Source: Pelagibius sp028280305 (GTDB taxonomy: Bacteria; Pseudomonadota; Alphaproteobacteria; Kiloniellales; Kiloniellaceae). Taken from it: a stretch of 64,000 bases of DNA. Shown piece after piece: positions 9,452-17,971 of the stretch. Position 1 is the first letter of the stretch. Every line of letters starts with the position of its first letter. The position numbers and the translations under genes were made by a program. Under the pieces are notes generated by a model. That model ran no database searches. It was not told the origin of the DNA and saw only the letters and a list, made by a program, of their open reading frames with translations. Where the stretch lies: the NCBI RefSeq assembly GCF_965233615.1, contig NZ_OZ247495.1. One strand, given 5' to 3'.

Positions 9452-9543
9452 TTATTTCCCGTCAAGGAATTTGTCCACAGTGCTACCTATGGGATGGCAA
9501 TCATCATCCAGGGTTGCAATGGGGAAGGAGATCCTGGCCGGCT

Positions 9544-10761
9544 TCAGAGGCCTGCTGCGAGGTCCCGCAGTTCCAGAACCGACACGGCAGTGCCCTTCTG
9601 TGCCGCTTCGGCGTGTGGTGGCCGGAGGATAAGGCCATCGGCGGCGGCCAGCATCGCCAGCATCGACGAATCCTGGCGGCCATAGGGCGTCGCAGTCTTC
9701 CGCCCGCCCGCGTCCAGAGACACCCGGGCCCGCAGATAGTCCTGACGCCGGTCGTTGGCCGGCAGATCGGCGCCCAGGATCATCGGCGTCAGCGGGTGTG
9801 CCGGGCCGTTCAGACCGCGCATGCGGTTCAAGGCGGGGCGGGCGAAGAGCAGGGCGCAGACCAGGGCCGAAACCGGATTGCCGGGCAGGCCCAGCATGGG
9901 CGTTTCGCCGAGGCGCCCGAACATCAGCGGTTTGCCCGGCCGCATGGCGATCTTCCAGAAGTCCAGTTCCAGGCCCTGTCGCTCAAGCGTGCTCTGCACG
10001 AGGTCGTGCTCGCCGACCGAGGCGCCGCCTGCGGTCAGCAGCAGGTCCGCGCCCCTGGCCCCTGCCGCCAGGGCGCCGAGCTGCTCGCTGCGGTCCGGCG
10101 CGATGCCCAGTTGGATCGGCTCGCCGCCACAGGCACGCACGAAGGCGGCCAGCGCCGGCCCGTTGGAACTGAGGATCTGGCTGGGGCCGAGCGGATCGCC
10201 GGGCATCACCACCTCATCGCCGGTGGCCAGGATCGCGACCCGCGGCCGCCGGTGCACCTGAACCCAGGGGTGGTTCATCGCGGCGATCAGCCCGATATCG
10301 CGGGCGGTCAGCAGGCGCCCGGCGACGGGCCCGGAGTCGCCTTCTGCGAAATCAAGGCCCGCCGGTCGCACGTAGTGTCCGACGGGGCTGCTTTCCTTCA
10401 CCGTCACCTGGCTGTCCGAAGCCTCGGTATCCTCCTGAATGACGATGGCATCGGCACCCTCCGGCAAGGGTGCGCCGGTGAAGATGCGCACGGCCTCGCC
10501 CGCGCCGACACGGCCATCGAAAAGACCGCCGGCCGGCACTCTGCCGATAACCCTGAGGTCGGCGGGCACGGCCGCCACGTCCTCGGCCCGCACCGCATAG
10601 CCGTCCATGGCCGAGACGGCATGGGGCGGCTGTGTGACCCGGGCGGTGATGTCCTTGGCCAGGACCCGCCCGAAGGCTTCGCTGAGCGCGACCGTCTCAC
10701 TGGGCAGAGCCGTGAAGTGATCCAGTATCCGGGTGAGCGCCTCTTCAACTGATATCATCAA
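9544..10761 (-). CDS. moeA: Molybdopterin molybdenumtransferase
   Basis: Inserts molybdate into adenylylated molybdopterin in the cytoplasm, the last general step of molybdenum cofactor synthesis. It has 405 residues, the normal MoeA length. Visible family features are the N-terminal SVEEALTRIL, AMDGYAVRAEDV near residue 52, the domain III segment TAGGASVGEHD near 245 and LPGNPVSALVC near 295. Its ATG overlaps the moaC stop (ATGA), so the two are translationally coupled. Finding it with moaC between the trp genes and lexA matches the conserved order of many Rhodospirillales. Confidence 0.96.
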   Translation of the reverse strand: MMISVEEALTRILDHFTALPSETVALSEAFGRVLAKDITARVTQPPHAVSAMDGYAVRAEDVAAVPADLRVIGRVPAGGLFDGRVGAGEAVRIFTGAPLPEGADAIVIQEDTEASDSQVTVKESSPVGHYVRPAGLDFAEGDSGPVAGRLLTARDIGLIAAMNHPWVQVHRRPRVAILATGDEVVMPGDPLGPSQILSSNGPALAAFVRACGGEPIQLGIAPDRSEQLGALAAGARGADLLLTAGGASVGEHDLVQSTLERQGLELDFWKIAMRPGKPLMFGRLGETPMLGLPGNPVSALVCALLFARPALNRMRGLNGPAHPLTPMILGADLPANDRRQDYLRARVSLDAGGRKTATPYGRQDSSMLAMLAAADGLILRPPHAEAAQKGTAVSVLELRDLAAGL

Positions 10762-11234
10762 GGAGCCTCATAGAGGCCGGATTTACCGCCTTCTTTGCGA
10801 AGCAGGCGAATATCGCTGATCTGCATGCCCCGGTCGGCCGCCTTGCACATGTCATAGACCGTCAGGGCGGCGACGCTGACTGCCGTCAGGGCCTCCATCT
10901 CGACCCCGGTGCGGCCCTTCAGTTTGCAGCGGGCGGTGATGTCGACGGCCGAGCGCGCTTCGTCGAGCGTCAACTCCAGGCTCACCGAGGTAAGGGCAAG
11001 CGGGTGGCAGAGGGGGATCAGGTCCGGCGTCTTCTTGGCCCCCATGATGCCGGCGAGGCGCGCCACGGAAAGCACGTCGCCCTTTTTCACGCCGCCGTCG
11101 CGGATAAGCGCCAGGGTTTCAGGCTGCATGATCACCGAACCTTTGGCGACGGCAATACGCTCGCTGATGTCCTTATCGGAGACATCGACCATTACCGCCT
11201 TACCCTCGGCATCGAAATGGGTGAAACCAGCCAT
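10758..11234 (-). CDS. moaC: Cyclic pyranopterin monophosphate synthase
   Basis: Converts 3',8-cyclo-7,8-dihydro-GTP into cyclic pyranopterin monophosphate, the second step of molybdenum cofactor synthesis. It has 158 residues, the usual length. Family segments are FTHFDAEGKAVMVDVSDK at the start, LIPLCHPLALT near residue 75 and TGVEMEALTAVSVAALTVYDM near 115. It begins 11 bases behind trpC and overlaps moeA by 4 bases. The partner moaA is not in the window. Confidence 0.97.
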   Translation of the reverse strand: MAGFTHFDAEGKAVMVDVSDKDISERIAVAKGSVIMQPETLALIRDGGVKKGDVLSVARLAGIMGAKKTPDLIPLCHPLALTSVSLELTLDEARSAVDITARCKLKGRTGVEMEALTAVSVAALTVYDMCKAADRGMQISDIRLLRKEGGKSGLYEAP

Positions 11235-11245
11235 GTTACTTACCC

Positions 11246-12076
11246 TCAGGCGCTGCCGCTGGCGGCTTCGCGCGGCGCATTGTCATGGGCTTGGACAAGC
11301 GCCCGGGTGGCCGCCGTCACATCGCTTTGGCGCATCAGCGACTCGCCGATCAGAAAGGCGCGGGCGCCGACCGCGGCCATGCGCGCCAGGTCGGCCGGTT
11401 CGTAAAGCCCGCTCTCCGACACCAGCAGGCGCCCTTCCGGCAGGCTTGCGGCCAGAGCTTCCGTGGTCGCGAGGTCGACGCTGAGGGTCTTCAGATTGCG
11501 GTTGTTGATACCGATCAGCGGCGAGCGCAGCCTCAGGGCGCGCTCCAGTTCCGCACCGTCATGCACCTCGATCAGAACGTCCATGCCAAGGTCCAGGGCC
11601 ATCGTCTCCAGTTCTTCGGCCTGCGCATCGTCGAGGGCGGCCATGATCAGCAGGATACAATCCGCACCCAGGGCACGGGACTCGACGATCTGATAGGGGT
11701 CCAGCATGAAGTCCTTGCGCAGGCAGGGCAGAGGAACGGCCGCCCTGGCCGCGACCAGGAATTCGTCCGCACCCTGGAAGTATGGAACGTCGGTCAGCAC
11801 CGAAAGACAGGCCGCGCCGCCGGCCAGATAAGCCTCGGCAAGGCGCGGGGGGTCGAAGTCGGCGCGGATCAGCCCTTTGCTGGGCGAGGCCTTCTTGATC
11901 TCGCAGATGAGGGCCCGCCCGCCTATTGCGGTCTTTGCATCCAGCGCCGCCTTGAAGCCGCGCGGCGCGGAGGCAGCCCCGGCGCGCGCCTGCAACTCGG
12001 CGAGACTCGTCCGCTGTTTTGCGGCGGCGATGTGCTCCAGCTTGTCGGCGCAGATGCGTTGTAGAACATCACTCAT
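11246..12076 (-). CDS. trpC: Indole-3-glycerol phosphate synthase
   Basis: Closes the indole ring from 1-(2-carboxyphenylamino)-1-deoxyribulose 5-phosphate in tryptophan synthesis. It has 276 residues forming one TIM barrel, without a fused trpF. Family segments include CEIKKASPSKG near residue 58, CLRKDFMLDPYQI near 118, IGINNRNLKTLSVDL near 188 and LVSESGL near 218. The start overlaps the trpD end by 8 bases. Genes for TrpF and TrpAB are not in the window. Confidence 0.97.
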   Translation of the reverse strand: MSDVLQRICADKLEHIAAAKQRTSLAELQARAGAASAPRGFKAALDAKTAIGGRALICEIKKASPSKGLIRADFDPPRLAEAYLAGGAACLSVLTDVPYFQGADEFLVAARAAVPLPCLRKDFMLDPYQIVESRALGADCILLIMAALDDAQAEELETMALDLGMDVLIEVHDGAELERALRLRSPLIGINNRNLKTLSVDLATTEALAASLPEGRLLVSESGLYEPADLARMAAVGARAFLIGESLMRQSDVTAATRALVQAHDNAPREAASGSA

Positions 12077-13112
12077 CGGCCGGTACCTCTTCGTTGGTGA
12101 TCCGCACCAGACCCTCCAGCACCTCCCGGGCCTTCCCGGAATCGATCGCTTCGGCGGCTAGTACGGCCCCTTCTTTCAGATCCGCCGCCTTATCGGCGAT
12201 AATCAGCGCCGCGGCACTGCCCAGCACGACGATGTCGCGATAGGGCCCCGGTTCTCCCGACAGAAGGCCGCGCAGCTTCTCGGCGTTATGATCCCGGTCG
12301 CCACCCACCAATTGATCGAGTGTGGCCGTCGGCAGACCGGCTTCCGCGGGGGTCACCTCAAAGGTCGTTACCTTGCCGTCCTTCAACTCCGCCACCTGGG
12401 TCGGCCCCAGGGTCGAGACTTCGTCGAGCCCGCCTGCGCCGTGGATGACCCAGGCTTTCTCATGGCCCAGATCGCGCAGCACCTCGGCCAGGGGAACGAT
12501 CCATTCCGGTGCGAAGACACCGATCATCTGGCGCCGCACCTTGGCGGGATTGGAGAGCGGCCCGAGCAGATTGAAGAGCGTGCGGGTGCCGAGTTCGACG
12601 CGGGTCGGCCCAACGTGGCGCACGGCGGCGTGGTGGCGCTGGGCCATCAGGAAACAGGTGCCGACCTCGTGCAGCGCGCGTTCCACCAGCGTCAGGTCGG
12701 CGTCGATGTTCACGCCCAGGGCTTCGAGGACGTCGCTCGCACCGCTTTTGGACGAAGCCGCCCGGTTGCCGTGCTTGGCGACCGGCACCCCGCAGGCGGC
12801 CACGACGAACTGGCTCGCGGTCGAGATGTTGTAGGTGCCGCTGCCGTCGCCGCCGGTACCGCAGATGTCGATTGCCCCTTCCGGCCGCCCGATCGTCGTC
12901 ATCTTGGCGCGCATCACCGTCGCCGCGCCGGTGATTTCCTCGACCGTTTCACCGCGGACCCTGAGGGCCATGAGAAAGCCGCCCATCTGGGAAGGCGTGG
13001 CGTCGCCCGACATCATGATATCGAAAGCCTGTTCGGCTTCGCCCCGGCTCAGGCTCTCGCCCTTGGCCGCCTTGCCGATGAGGTCTTTCAGGTTTCTCGC
13101 CGCGCCGTTCAT
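12069..13112 (-). CDS. trpD: Anthranilate phosphoribosyltransferase
   Basis: Transfers phosphoribose from PRPP to anthranilate. It has 347 residues, the usual length for the unfused enzyme. The PRPP-binding stretch ICGTGGDGSGTYNIST lies near residue 84, and KHGNRAASSKSGASDVLEALG near 113 is the second conserved loop. It lies 27 bases behind trpG and overlaps trpC by 8 bases, forming a trpGDC run. Confidence 0.97.
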   Translation of the reverse strand: MNGAARNLKDLIGKAAKGESLSRGEAEQAFDIMMSGDATPSQMGGFLMALRVRGETVEEITGAATVMRAKMTTIGRPEGAIDICGTGGDGSGTYNISTASQFVVAACGVPVAKHGNRAASSKSGASDVLEALGVNIDADLTLVERALHEVGTCFLMAQRHHAAVRHVGPTRVELGTRTLFNLLGPLSNPAKVRRQMIGVFAPEWIVPLAEVLRDLGHEKAWVIHGAGGLDEVSTLGPTQVAELKDGKVTTFEVTPAEAGLPTATLDQLVGGDRDHNAEKLRGLLSGEPGPYRDIVVLGSAAALIIADKAADLKEGAVLAAEAIDSGKAREVLEGLVRITNEEVPADE

Positions 13113-13139
13113 GCCCGCATCCCGTCTCTATCGCCCGGC

Positions 13140-13727
13140 TTAAGCCGCGACGGCCTGGTCGGCGAGGCTGAGGAAGTTGCGCAGCAGGGCGTGCCCCTCT
13201 TCGGAGGCGATGCTCTCCGGATGAAACTGCACGCCGTGGAGGGGCAGTTCGCGATGCTGCAGGCCCATGATCACGCCATCGGCGGTCTCCGCCGTCACCT
13301 CCAGCTTGTCATGGGGAAAGCTTTCCGGATCCAGGGTCAGCGAATGATAGCGCGTTGCCGTCAGCGGCGAAGGCAGGCCGGCGAAGACCCCTCGGCCCTT
13401 ATGCTGAACCGGGCTCAGCTTACCGTGCATCGGCTGCGGCGCCCGCACCACCTTGGCGCCGAAGACCTGGCCGATGGCCTGATGACCCAGGCACACGCCG
13501 AGGATCGGCAGTTTGTCGGCGGCTTCGGTAATCAGCTCCAGGCAGATTCCGGCGCGGTCCGGATCGCAGGGGCCGGGTGAGACGATGACTCCCTGCGGCT
13601 GCAGGGCCAGGGCCTCGGCCACCGTCACCTTGTCGTTGCGCCGGACCTCGATCTCGGCACCCAGCTCTCCCAGGAAGTGGAAGAGGTTGTAGGTGAAGCT
13701 GTCGTAGTTGTCGATTAGCAGAAACAT
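13140..13727 (-). CDS. trpG: Anthranilate synthase glutamine amidotransferase subunit
   Basis: Class I glutaminase that supplies ammonia to TrpE for anthranilate synthesis; it may double as the PabA subunit. It has 195 residues. The catalytic cysteine lies in LGVCLGHQAIGQ near residue 80 and the His-Glu pair in HGVQFHPESIAS near 168. It is the first gene of the minus-strand trpGDC-moaC-moeA run. Its partner trpE is 17.6 kb away at 31347-32858, with unrelated genes in between, which breaks the usual trpE-trpG neighbourhood. Upstream it faces cueR, with 166 bases between the two starts. Confidence 0.96.
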   Translation of the reverse strand: MFLLIDNYDSFTYNLFHFLGELGAEIEVRRNDKVTVAEALALQPQGVIVSPGPCDPDRAGICLELITEAADKLPILGVCLGHQAIGQVFGAKVVRAPQPMHGKLSPVQHKGRGVFAGLPSPLTATRYHSLTLDPESFPHDKLEVTAETADGVIMGLQHRELPLHGVQFHPESIASEEGHALLRNFLSLADQAVAA

Positions 13728-13827
13728 TTCAGATGCTTGCGCCGGTTCTTTGAGCCGTTCCCTGGGTTGATCGGCTCCTCTTATAACAGGTCGCCGCGGC
13801 CCACGGAAAGCAGGCAGATCGCCTTGC

Positions 13828-13858
13828 TTGACCTTCCAGTTGCTGGAAGCTTTTATCT
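13828..13858 (+). promoter_or_regulatory. MerR-type promoter and CueR operator of cueR
   Basis: TTGACC (13828-13833) and TTATCT (13853-13858) are separated by 19 bases, the over-long spacer that MerR-family activators twist into register. The spacer holds the dyad CTTCCAG-TTG-CTGGAAG, close to the known CueR box pattern CCTTCC-N7-GGAAGG. This supports copper-responsive autoregulation of cueR. Confidence 0.8.
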
Positions 13859-13893
13859 GTCTTCATGATCGCTCCCCAAAGCAGGAGAACGCC

Positions 13894-14298
13894 ATGAACA
13901 TCGGTGCCGCAGCGCGGCGTTCGGGTGTGCCGGCCAAAACCATCCGCTACTACGAGTCGGTCGGCTTGATCGCTCCGGCTGAGCGCAGCGCAACCGGATA
14001 CAGGGTTTACGGCGACCGGGATGTGGAGACCTTGCGGTTCGTTCAGCGGGCCCGCGGACTGGGCTTCTCGGTGGAGGATGTCGGCAGTCTGCTGGCCCTC
14101 TGGCAGGACCGCCGCCGCAGCAGTGCAGAAGTGAAAGCGCTGGCCCGCCGCCGGATGGCCGATATCGACCGAAAGATCGAAGAACTGGGGGAGATGCGGG
14201 CCACCCTGGGCCATTTGATGGAGCGCTGCCACGGCGACCGGCGGCCCGATTGTCCGATCCTGAGCGGCCTCGCGGGCAAACCGGAGCAGGGCCGCTGA
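13894..14298 (+). CDS. cueR: CueR-type copper-responsive MerR regulator
   Basis: Cytoplasmic Cu(I) sensor and transcription activator of 134 residues. Residues 1-70 are the winged helix (MNIGAAARRSGVPAKTIRYY), followed by a dimerisation helix. The metal-binding loop CHGDRRPDC near residue 113 has the two cysteines seven residues apart as in CueR. AGGAG lies six bases before the ATG at 13894. The promoter just upstream carries a CueR-like dyad. Unusually, no copper ATPase, CueO or chaperone gene lies beside it, so its main target must be elsewhere or be itself. Confidence 0.9.
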   Translation: MNIGAAARRSGVPAKTIRYYESVGLIAPAERSATGYRVYGDRDVETLRFVQRARGLGFSVEDVGSLLALWQDRRRSSAEVKALARRRMADIDRKIEELGEMRATLGHLMERCHGDRRPDCPILSGLAGKPEQGR

Positions 14299-14350
14299 AG
14301 CCGATTTGGGTCCCGCTTCGTTAACCAAGCCGTGCTAGGGTCTGCGCGCC

Positions 14351-15478
14351 ATGAAACCGCGCGAGTCGAAAAAGCTTAAACCCTTTGGCACCGAGACCCT
14401 GTGGAATGCCGCGGCGGTCACCGGGCTGCTGCTGATCGGCCTGGTGATCGGCGGCTTTGCGGGGGTGATCCTGGACCGCCAGGGCCTGCTGGGAGAGCGC
14501 GGTCAGCTAGCGGAGGATGCGCAAGCGCCGAAAGAGCAAACCCCGTCCGCGCCGCCGCCGAGGCGGACTGCCGTGCAGCAGTCCGAGCCGGCCTTTGACC
14601 GGGAGGCGCTGGAGGCGGCCATCCAGGCTGCTGGAGACAGCGAGAGCGAGGCGCCGCCCGAGGAGGCCGGTCCCAACGATCTCTCCTTCGTTCCGGTCAT
14701 TCCGGTTCCGGACCGCGGTCTGACGGGGCCACAGCCCTGGCAGTTCCATGCCGTCGCGGTGGCGCCCAGCGAAGGCCGCCCGATGATCGCGATCGTGTTG
14801 GACGACATCGGGGTGAACCGGCGCAACGCGAAGCGGGCGATTGCCCTGCCTGGCCCCATGACCCTTTCCTTTATGACTTACGCCGAAGGCCTCTCGGAGA
14901 TGACCGAGGCGGCGCGGCAGGGCGGTCACGAGCTGATGCTGCACGTGCCGATGCAACCCCTGAGCCCGACCATAGATCCCGGTCCCAACGTGCTGGCCGA
15001 CAGCCTTCCCGAGGTTGAACTGACCCAGCGCCTGGCCTGGGGCCTCGACCGTTTCGAGGGCTACGTCGGGATCAACAATCACATGGGCAGCCGCTTCACG
15101 GCATCGCCCGAGGGTATGGCCTTGGTGATGGGGGAGTTAAAGGCGCGGGGCTTGTTGTTCCTAGATTCCGTGACCGCCCGCAATTCGGTTGCGGGGCGTC
15201 TGGCCGAGCGCGCCGGCGTTCCCTTTGCCGAACGGGATGTCTTTCTCGACAACGAACCCAACGACCGCGCCGCCATCGACCGGCAGCTTTCGCTGCTTGA
15301 ACAGGTCGCCCGTGATCGCGGTTACGCCGTCGGTATCGGCCATCCCCATCCAGCGACGGTGGCGGCCTTGCGGGACTGGGTGCCGGAGATGCAGGCCCGC
15401 GGCTTCGCCCTGGTGCCGATATCGGCTGTTGTGCGTCACCGGGCAAACCTCGCCGCTTCGGGACACGGCGACGGCTGA
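14351..15478 (+). CDS. Divergent polysaccharide deacetylase family protein (YibQ-like)
   Basis: Protein of 375 residues with one membrane helix near residues 20-42 (GLLLIGLVIGGFAGVIL), a Pro/Ala/Glu-rich linker to about residue 130, and a C-terminal domain related to the NodB fold (family once called DUF610). Visible segments are MIAIVLDDIG near 142, the HVPMQPLSP loop near 200, NNHMGSRFT near 240, FLDSVTARNS near 268 and IGHPHPATV near 325, which carry the conserved His and Asp positions of the fold. Its place is the periplasm, anchored to the inner membrane. The substrate is unknown. It follows cueR by 52 bases and may share its transcript. Confidence 0.8.
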   Translation: MKPRESKKLKPFGTETLWNAAAVTGLLLIGLVIGGFAGVILDRQGLLGERGQLAEDAQAPKEQTPSAPPPRRTAVQQSEPAFDREALEAAIQAAGDSESEAPPEEAGPNDLSFVPVIPVPDRGLTGPQPWQFHAVAVAPSEGRPMIAIVLDDIGVNRRNAKRAIALPGPMTLSFMTYAEGLSEMTEAARQGGHELMLHVPMQPLSPTIDPGPNVLADSLPEVELTQRLAWGLDRFEGYVGINNHMGSRFTASPEGMALVMGELKARGLLFLDSVTARNSVAGRLAERAGVPFAERDVFLDNEPNDRAAIDRQLSLLEQVARDRGYAVGIGHPHPATVAALRDWVPEMQARGFALVPISAVVRHRANLAASGHGDG

Positions 15479-15496
15479 GCGGGACGGGTTGCGCCT

Positions 15497-16228
15497 CTAA
15501 TTGTAACGCGCGTGGATTTCGGCCTGGGTGCCGTCGGCGATCATCTCCGACAATGCACTTTGCATGCGCTCGACGATGCTGTCAGGTGTGCCGAGCGAAC
15601 AGGCGACGGAAAAAACCTGTTCGTAGAGCACAGCGACTTCCTCTACGGGAACACCCTGCTTGCGCAGGCGATGCAGATAGGATTCCGAAACCGCCATCAG
15701 GTCGACACGGCCGTTCAGCAGCTTGGTCAGCGTCAGATCCAGGTCGCGGGCCAGATCAATTTCTGTGAAGCCCGCGTTGCGCAACAGCTCGACCGTATAG
15801 TCGCCGGTCTGCGTGCCGGTGCGATAGGCAGTCGCCGCCTTCAGGTCGGCCGGATCGACCTTCGAGCCTTCGGCCCGAATGATGAGCGTTCTTTCGACCA
15901 GAAGCGGCTCGACCCATTTGAAACGTTTGTTGCGGTCCACTGTGTGTGCGGTTGTGAAGACGCAGGTCATCGGTTGTGAACCCGCCAGCCCGATCGCCCG
16001 CGACCAGGGCATCAGGGTCATTTCATAAGCGATGCCGCTGCGGCGCATGACCTCGCGAACCTGATCGGCGCCCAAGCCGGCGATTCCACCGTCCTGTTCG
16101 AAATTGAATGGGGCGTATTGCTCGGTCGTCAGTTGCAGCACTTCTTCCGCTGCGGCAGGGCTGTCGTGAAGAACAAGGCTTATCGAGACGATGACGGCGC
16201 TAAGGGGTCCAGCAATCCACTTCATCAT
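15497..16228 (-). CDS. Periplasmic solute-binding protein, amino-acid family 3
   Basis: About 243 residues with a signal peptide (WIAGPLSAVIVSISLVL, cleavage near DSPAAA) and a type II periplasmic binding fold of the polar amino acid family: TTEQYAPFNFEQDGG near the start and DLKAATAYRTGTQTGDY in the second lobe. No permease or ATPase gene for amino acids lies nearby, so it may be a sensor or scavenger rather than part of a transporter. The start ATGATG at 16228 follows GGAG; an ATG six codons earlier at 16246 is also possible. It diverges from the histidine kinase gene, and the 240-base gap between them is AT-rich. Confidence 0.75.
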   Translation of the reverse strand: MMKWIAGPLSAVIVSISLVLHDSPAAAEEVLQLTTEQYAPFNFEQDGGIAGLGADQVREVMRRSGIAYEMTLMPWSRAIGLAGSQPMTCVFTTAHTVDRNKRFKWVEPLLVERTLIIRAEGSKVDPADLKAATAYRTGTQTGDYTVELLRNAGFTEIDLARDLDLTLTKLLNGRVDLMAVSESYLHRLRKQGVPVEEVAVLYEQVFSVACSLGTPDSIVERMQSALSEMIADGTQAEIHARYN

Positions 16229-16468
16229 TGATCTCCGAGAGAGCATTCCGTCGAAAAACTGGTCTGCTAATTCCTGTAGAAAAAGAACATGAGATAAGAA
16301 CGGCTTTTCAAGTGAGCTTCGCTGACAATCAGTAACCGATTTCGCGTAAACAATAGTTTAAGGTAAGTGATTTATCGTGCCTTGGTTGTTCGCTGCAATG
16401 AACAGAGTATTAAAATGACGCTGCACCAAGGCCGGCCCAGGCGATGTGATACGGGTCGATAGGCCGCA

Positions 16469-17971
16469 ATGAAGCACAAGCGCACAAGGCTCTCTGGCAC
16501 GTCGATCCGGAATCGGATCGTGGTGACCGTGCTTGCGACGGTGGTGCTCGTCTCGCTGCTCGGCACGGCGCTCTCCGGCCGCGAGCATGCCGCCCGATTG
16601 ATGAGCGGCCTGAAAGCCGAGTCTCAAGTGCTGACCTCCGTGTTCGGCGATACTCTGTCGGACCCGTTGTGGGACTATGACTACCTCATGGTTCAGCAAC
16701 GCCTGGAGCATTTGGTGGATACCCGAGCCGTCATCGGGGCCAGGGTCTTCGACAACAGGGGAAGCAAGCTTGCGGAAGTGCTGACCGATCGCTTCGATCC
16801 CGATGCAGCAGCCGACTATCTGGTCTTCGATCACCGGATTGTCGCCCAGTCCGGTGAGTGGGTCGGAACCCTGTTTCTCTGGGTGTCCACGGAGGGAGTG
16901 TCGTTTGAGGTTTGGCGGGCTATTCGCTACGACGCCGCGACGGCGGGTATTCTGGCGGTCATCACCGCGGTGGTGGTCTTCGTCGGCGTCAATCTGATCT
17001 CCGGGCCGCTTTCCCGGGTCGCCGATGCGATGGTGCGGATCGGCGAGGGGGCTCTCGACACCGAGGTGCCGGAGCGTGGCCGTGACGGCGAAGTCAGCCG
17101 AATGGCCGACGCTTTGGAACAGCTTCGCTTGAAGAGTCTGCGGGTGGAACAGGCCGAACGCGAACTGCGGCGCGCCAATGCGCACCTGGAGCAACGCGTT
17201 ACGGAGCGTACCGCAGAGCTTGAAACGGCGCGCGAGCAGGCGGTCGAAGCCAACCGGGCCAAGACCGAGTTCCTGGCCAACATGAGCCATGATCTTCGAA
17301 CCCCGCTTAACGCCATACTCGGTTTCAGCGAGATCATGCGGGCCGGCGCCTTTGGCCCCCTCGGGGACCCGCGCTATGAGGAATATGTCGAGGACATTCA
17401 TCACAGTGGTTCGCTATTGATCAGCCTGATCAACGACCTTCTGGATATCTCAAAGGTCGAGGCCGGTAAGTACGAGCTGACCGAGGAGGTTGTGGATATT
17501 CGGACCTTGGTCCACAACGCTCTGCGGCAGATCGCAACGGCCGTCGAGGGTGCGGCACTGACCCTTGCCACGCACATACCGGCTGACATACCGGCCCTGC
17601 GCGGGGATTCCAGGGTCATGACCCAGATCCTCAATAACCTGCTTTCAAACTCCGTGAAGTTCACGCCCAGAGGCGGACATATTGATGTCAGCGCCTGGAC
17701 CGATGCCCAGGGCCTGATTCACATGAGTGTCGCCGACAACGGCATCGGCATGACCAAAGAGGGCGTTACCAAGGCTTTGCGCCCCTTCGAACAGGCCCAC
17801 AATGCTCGCGCCCGTGAACACAACGGCACCGGCCTCGGCCTCCATCTCTGCGACAACTTCATGCAGCTCTTTGGGGGTTCGCTGGAGATCGTGAGCGAGG
17901 AAGGGAAGGGCACCACGGTGATCGTCGTCTTCCCGTTGGAGCGGGTAATCGAACGAAAGCGTTCCGCCTAA
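16469..17971 (+). CDS. Membrane sensor histidine kinase with HAMP domain
   Basis: Protein of 500 residues. A helix at about 16-36, a periplasmic sensing region of about 120 residues and a second helix at about 157-177 are followed by a HAMP domain (SGPLSRVADAMVRIGEG), a short coiled coil, the dimerisation/phosphoacceptor helix with His274 in NMSHDLRTPLNAI, and an ATPase domain with SDNG-like ADNGIGM and GTGLGLHL. No response regulator gene is adjacent, so the partner is unknown. A possible promoter is TATTAA near 16407. The divergent periplasmic binding protein is a natural candidate to report a ligand to it (inference). The 3' end overlaps the convergent AEP permease gene by 4 bases. Confidence 0.88.
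   Translation: MKHKRTRLSGTSIRNRIVVTVLATVVLVSLLGTALSGREHAARLMSGLKAESQVLTSVFGDTLSDPLWDYDYLMVQQRLEHLVDTRAVIGARVFDNRGSKLAEVLTDRFDPDAAADYLVFDHRIVAQSGEWVGTLFLWVSTEGVSFEVWRAIRYDAATAGILAVITAVVVFVGVNLISGPLSRVADAMVRIGEGALDTEVPERGRDGEVSRMADALEQLRLKSLRVEQAERELRRANAHLEQRVTERTAELETAREQAVEANRAKTEFLANMSHDLRTPLNAILGFSEIMRAGAFGPLGDPRYEEYVEDIHHSGSLLISLINDLLDISKVEAGKYELTEEVVDIRTLVHNALRQIATAVEGAALTLATHIPADIPALRGDSRVMTQILNNLLSNSVKFTPRGGHIDVSAWTDAQGLIHMSVADNGIGMTKEGVTKALRPFEQAHNARAREHNGTGLGLHLCDNFMQLFGGSLEIVSEEGKGTTVIVVFPLERVIERKRSA

Noticed and set aside
9397..10752. 451-codon plus-strand frame opposite moeA
   Set aside because: Shadow of moeA in GC-rich DNA; low-complexity composition and no domain.
12288..13580. 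430-codon plus-strand frame opposite trpD and trpG
   Set aside because: It runs across two real minus-strand genes and has no recognisable domain.
13728..13827. Search for a tryptophan-codon leader peptide ahead of trpG
   Set aside because: No short frame with repeated Trp codons was found on the minus strand here, nor ahead of the ppiD-trpE unit.
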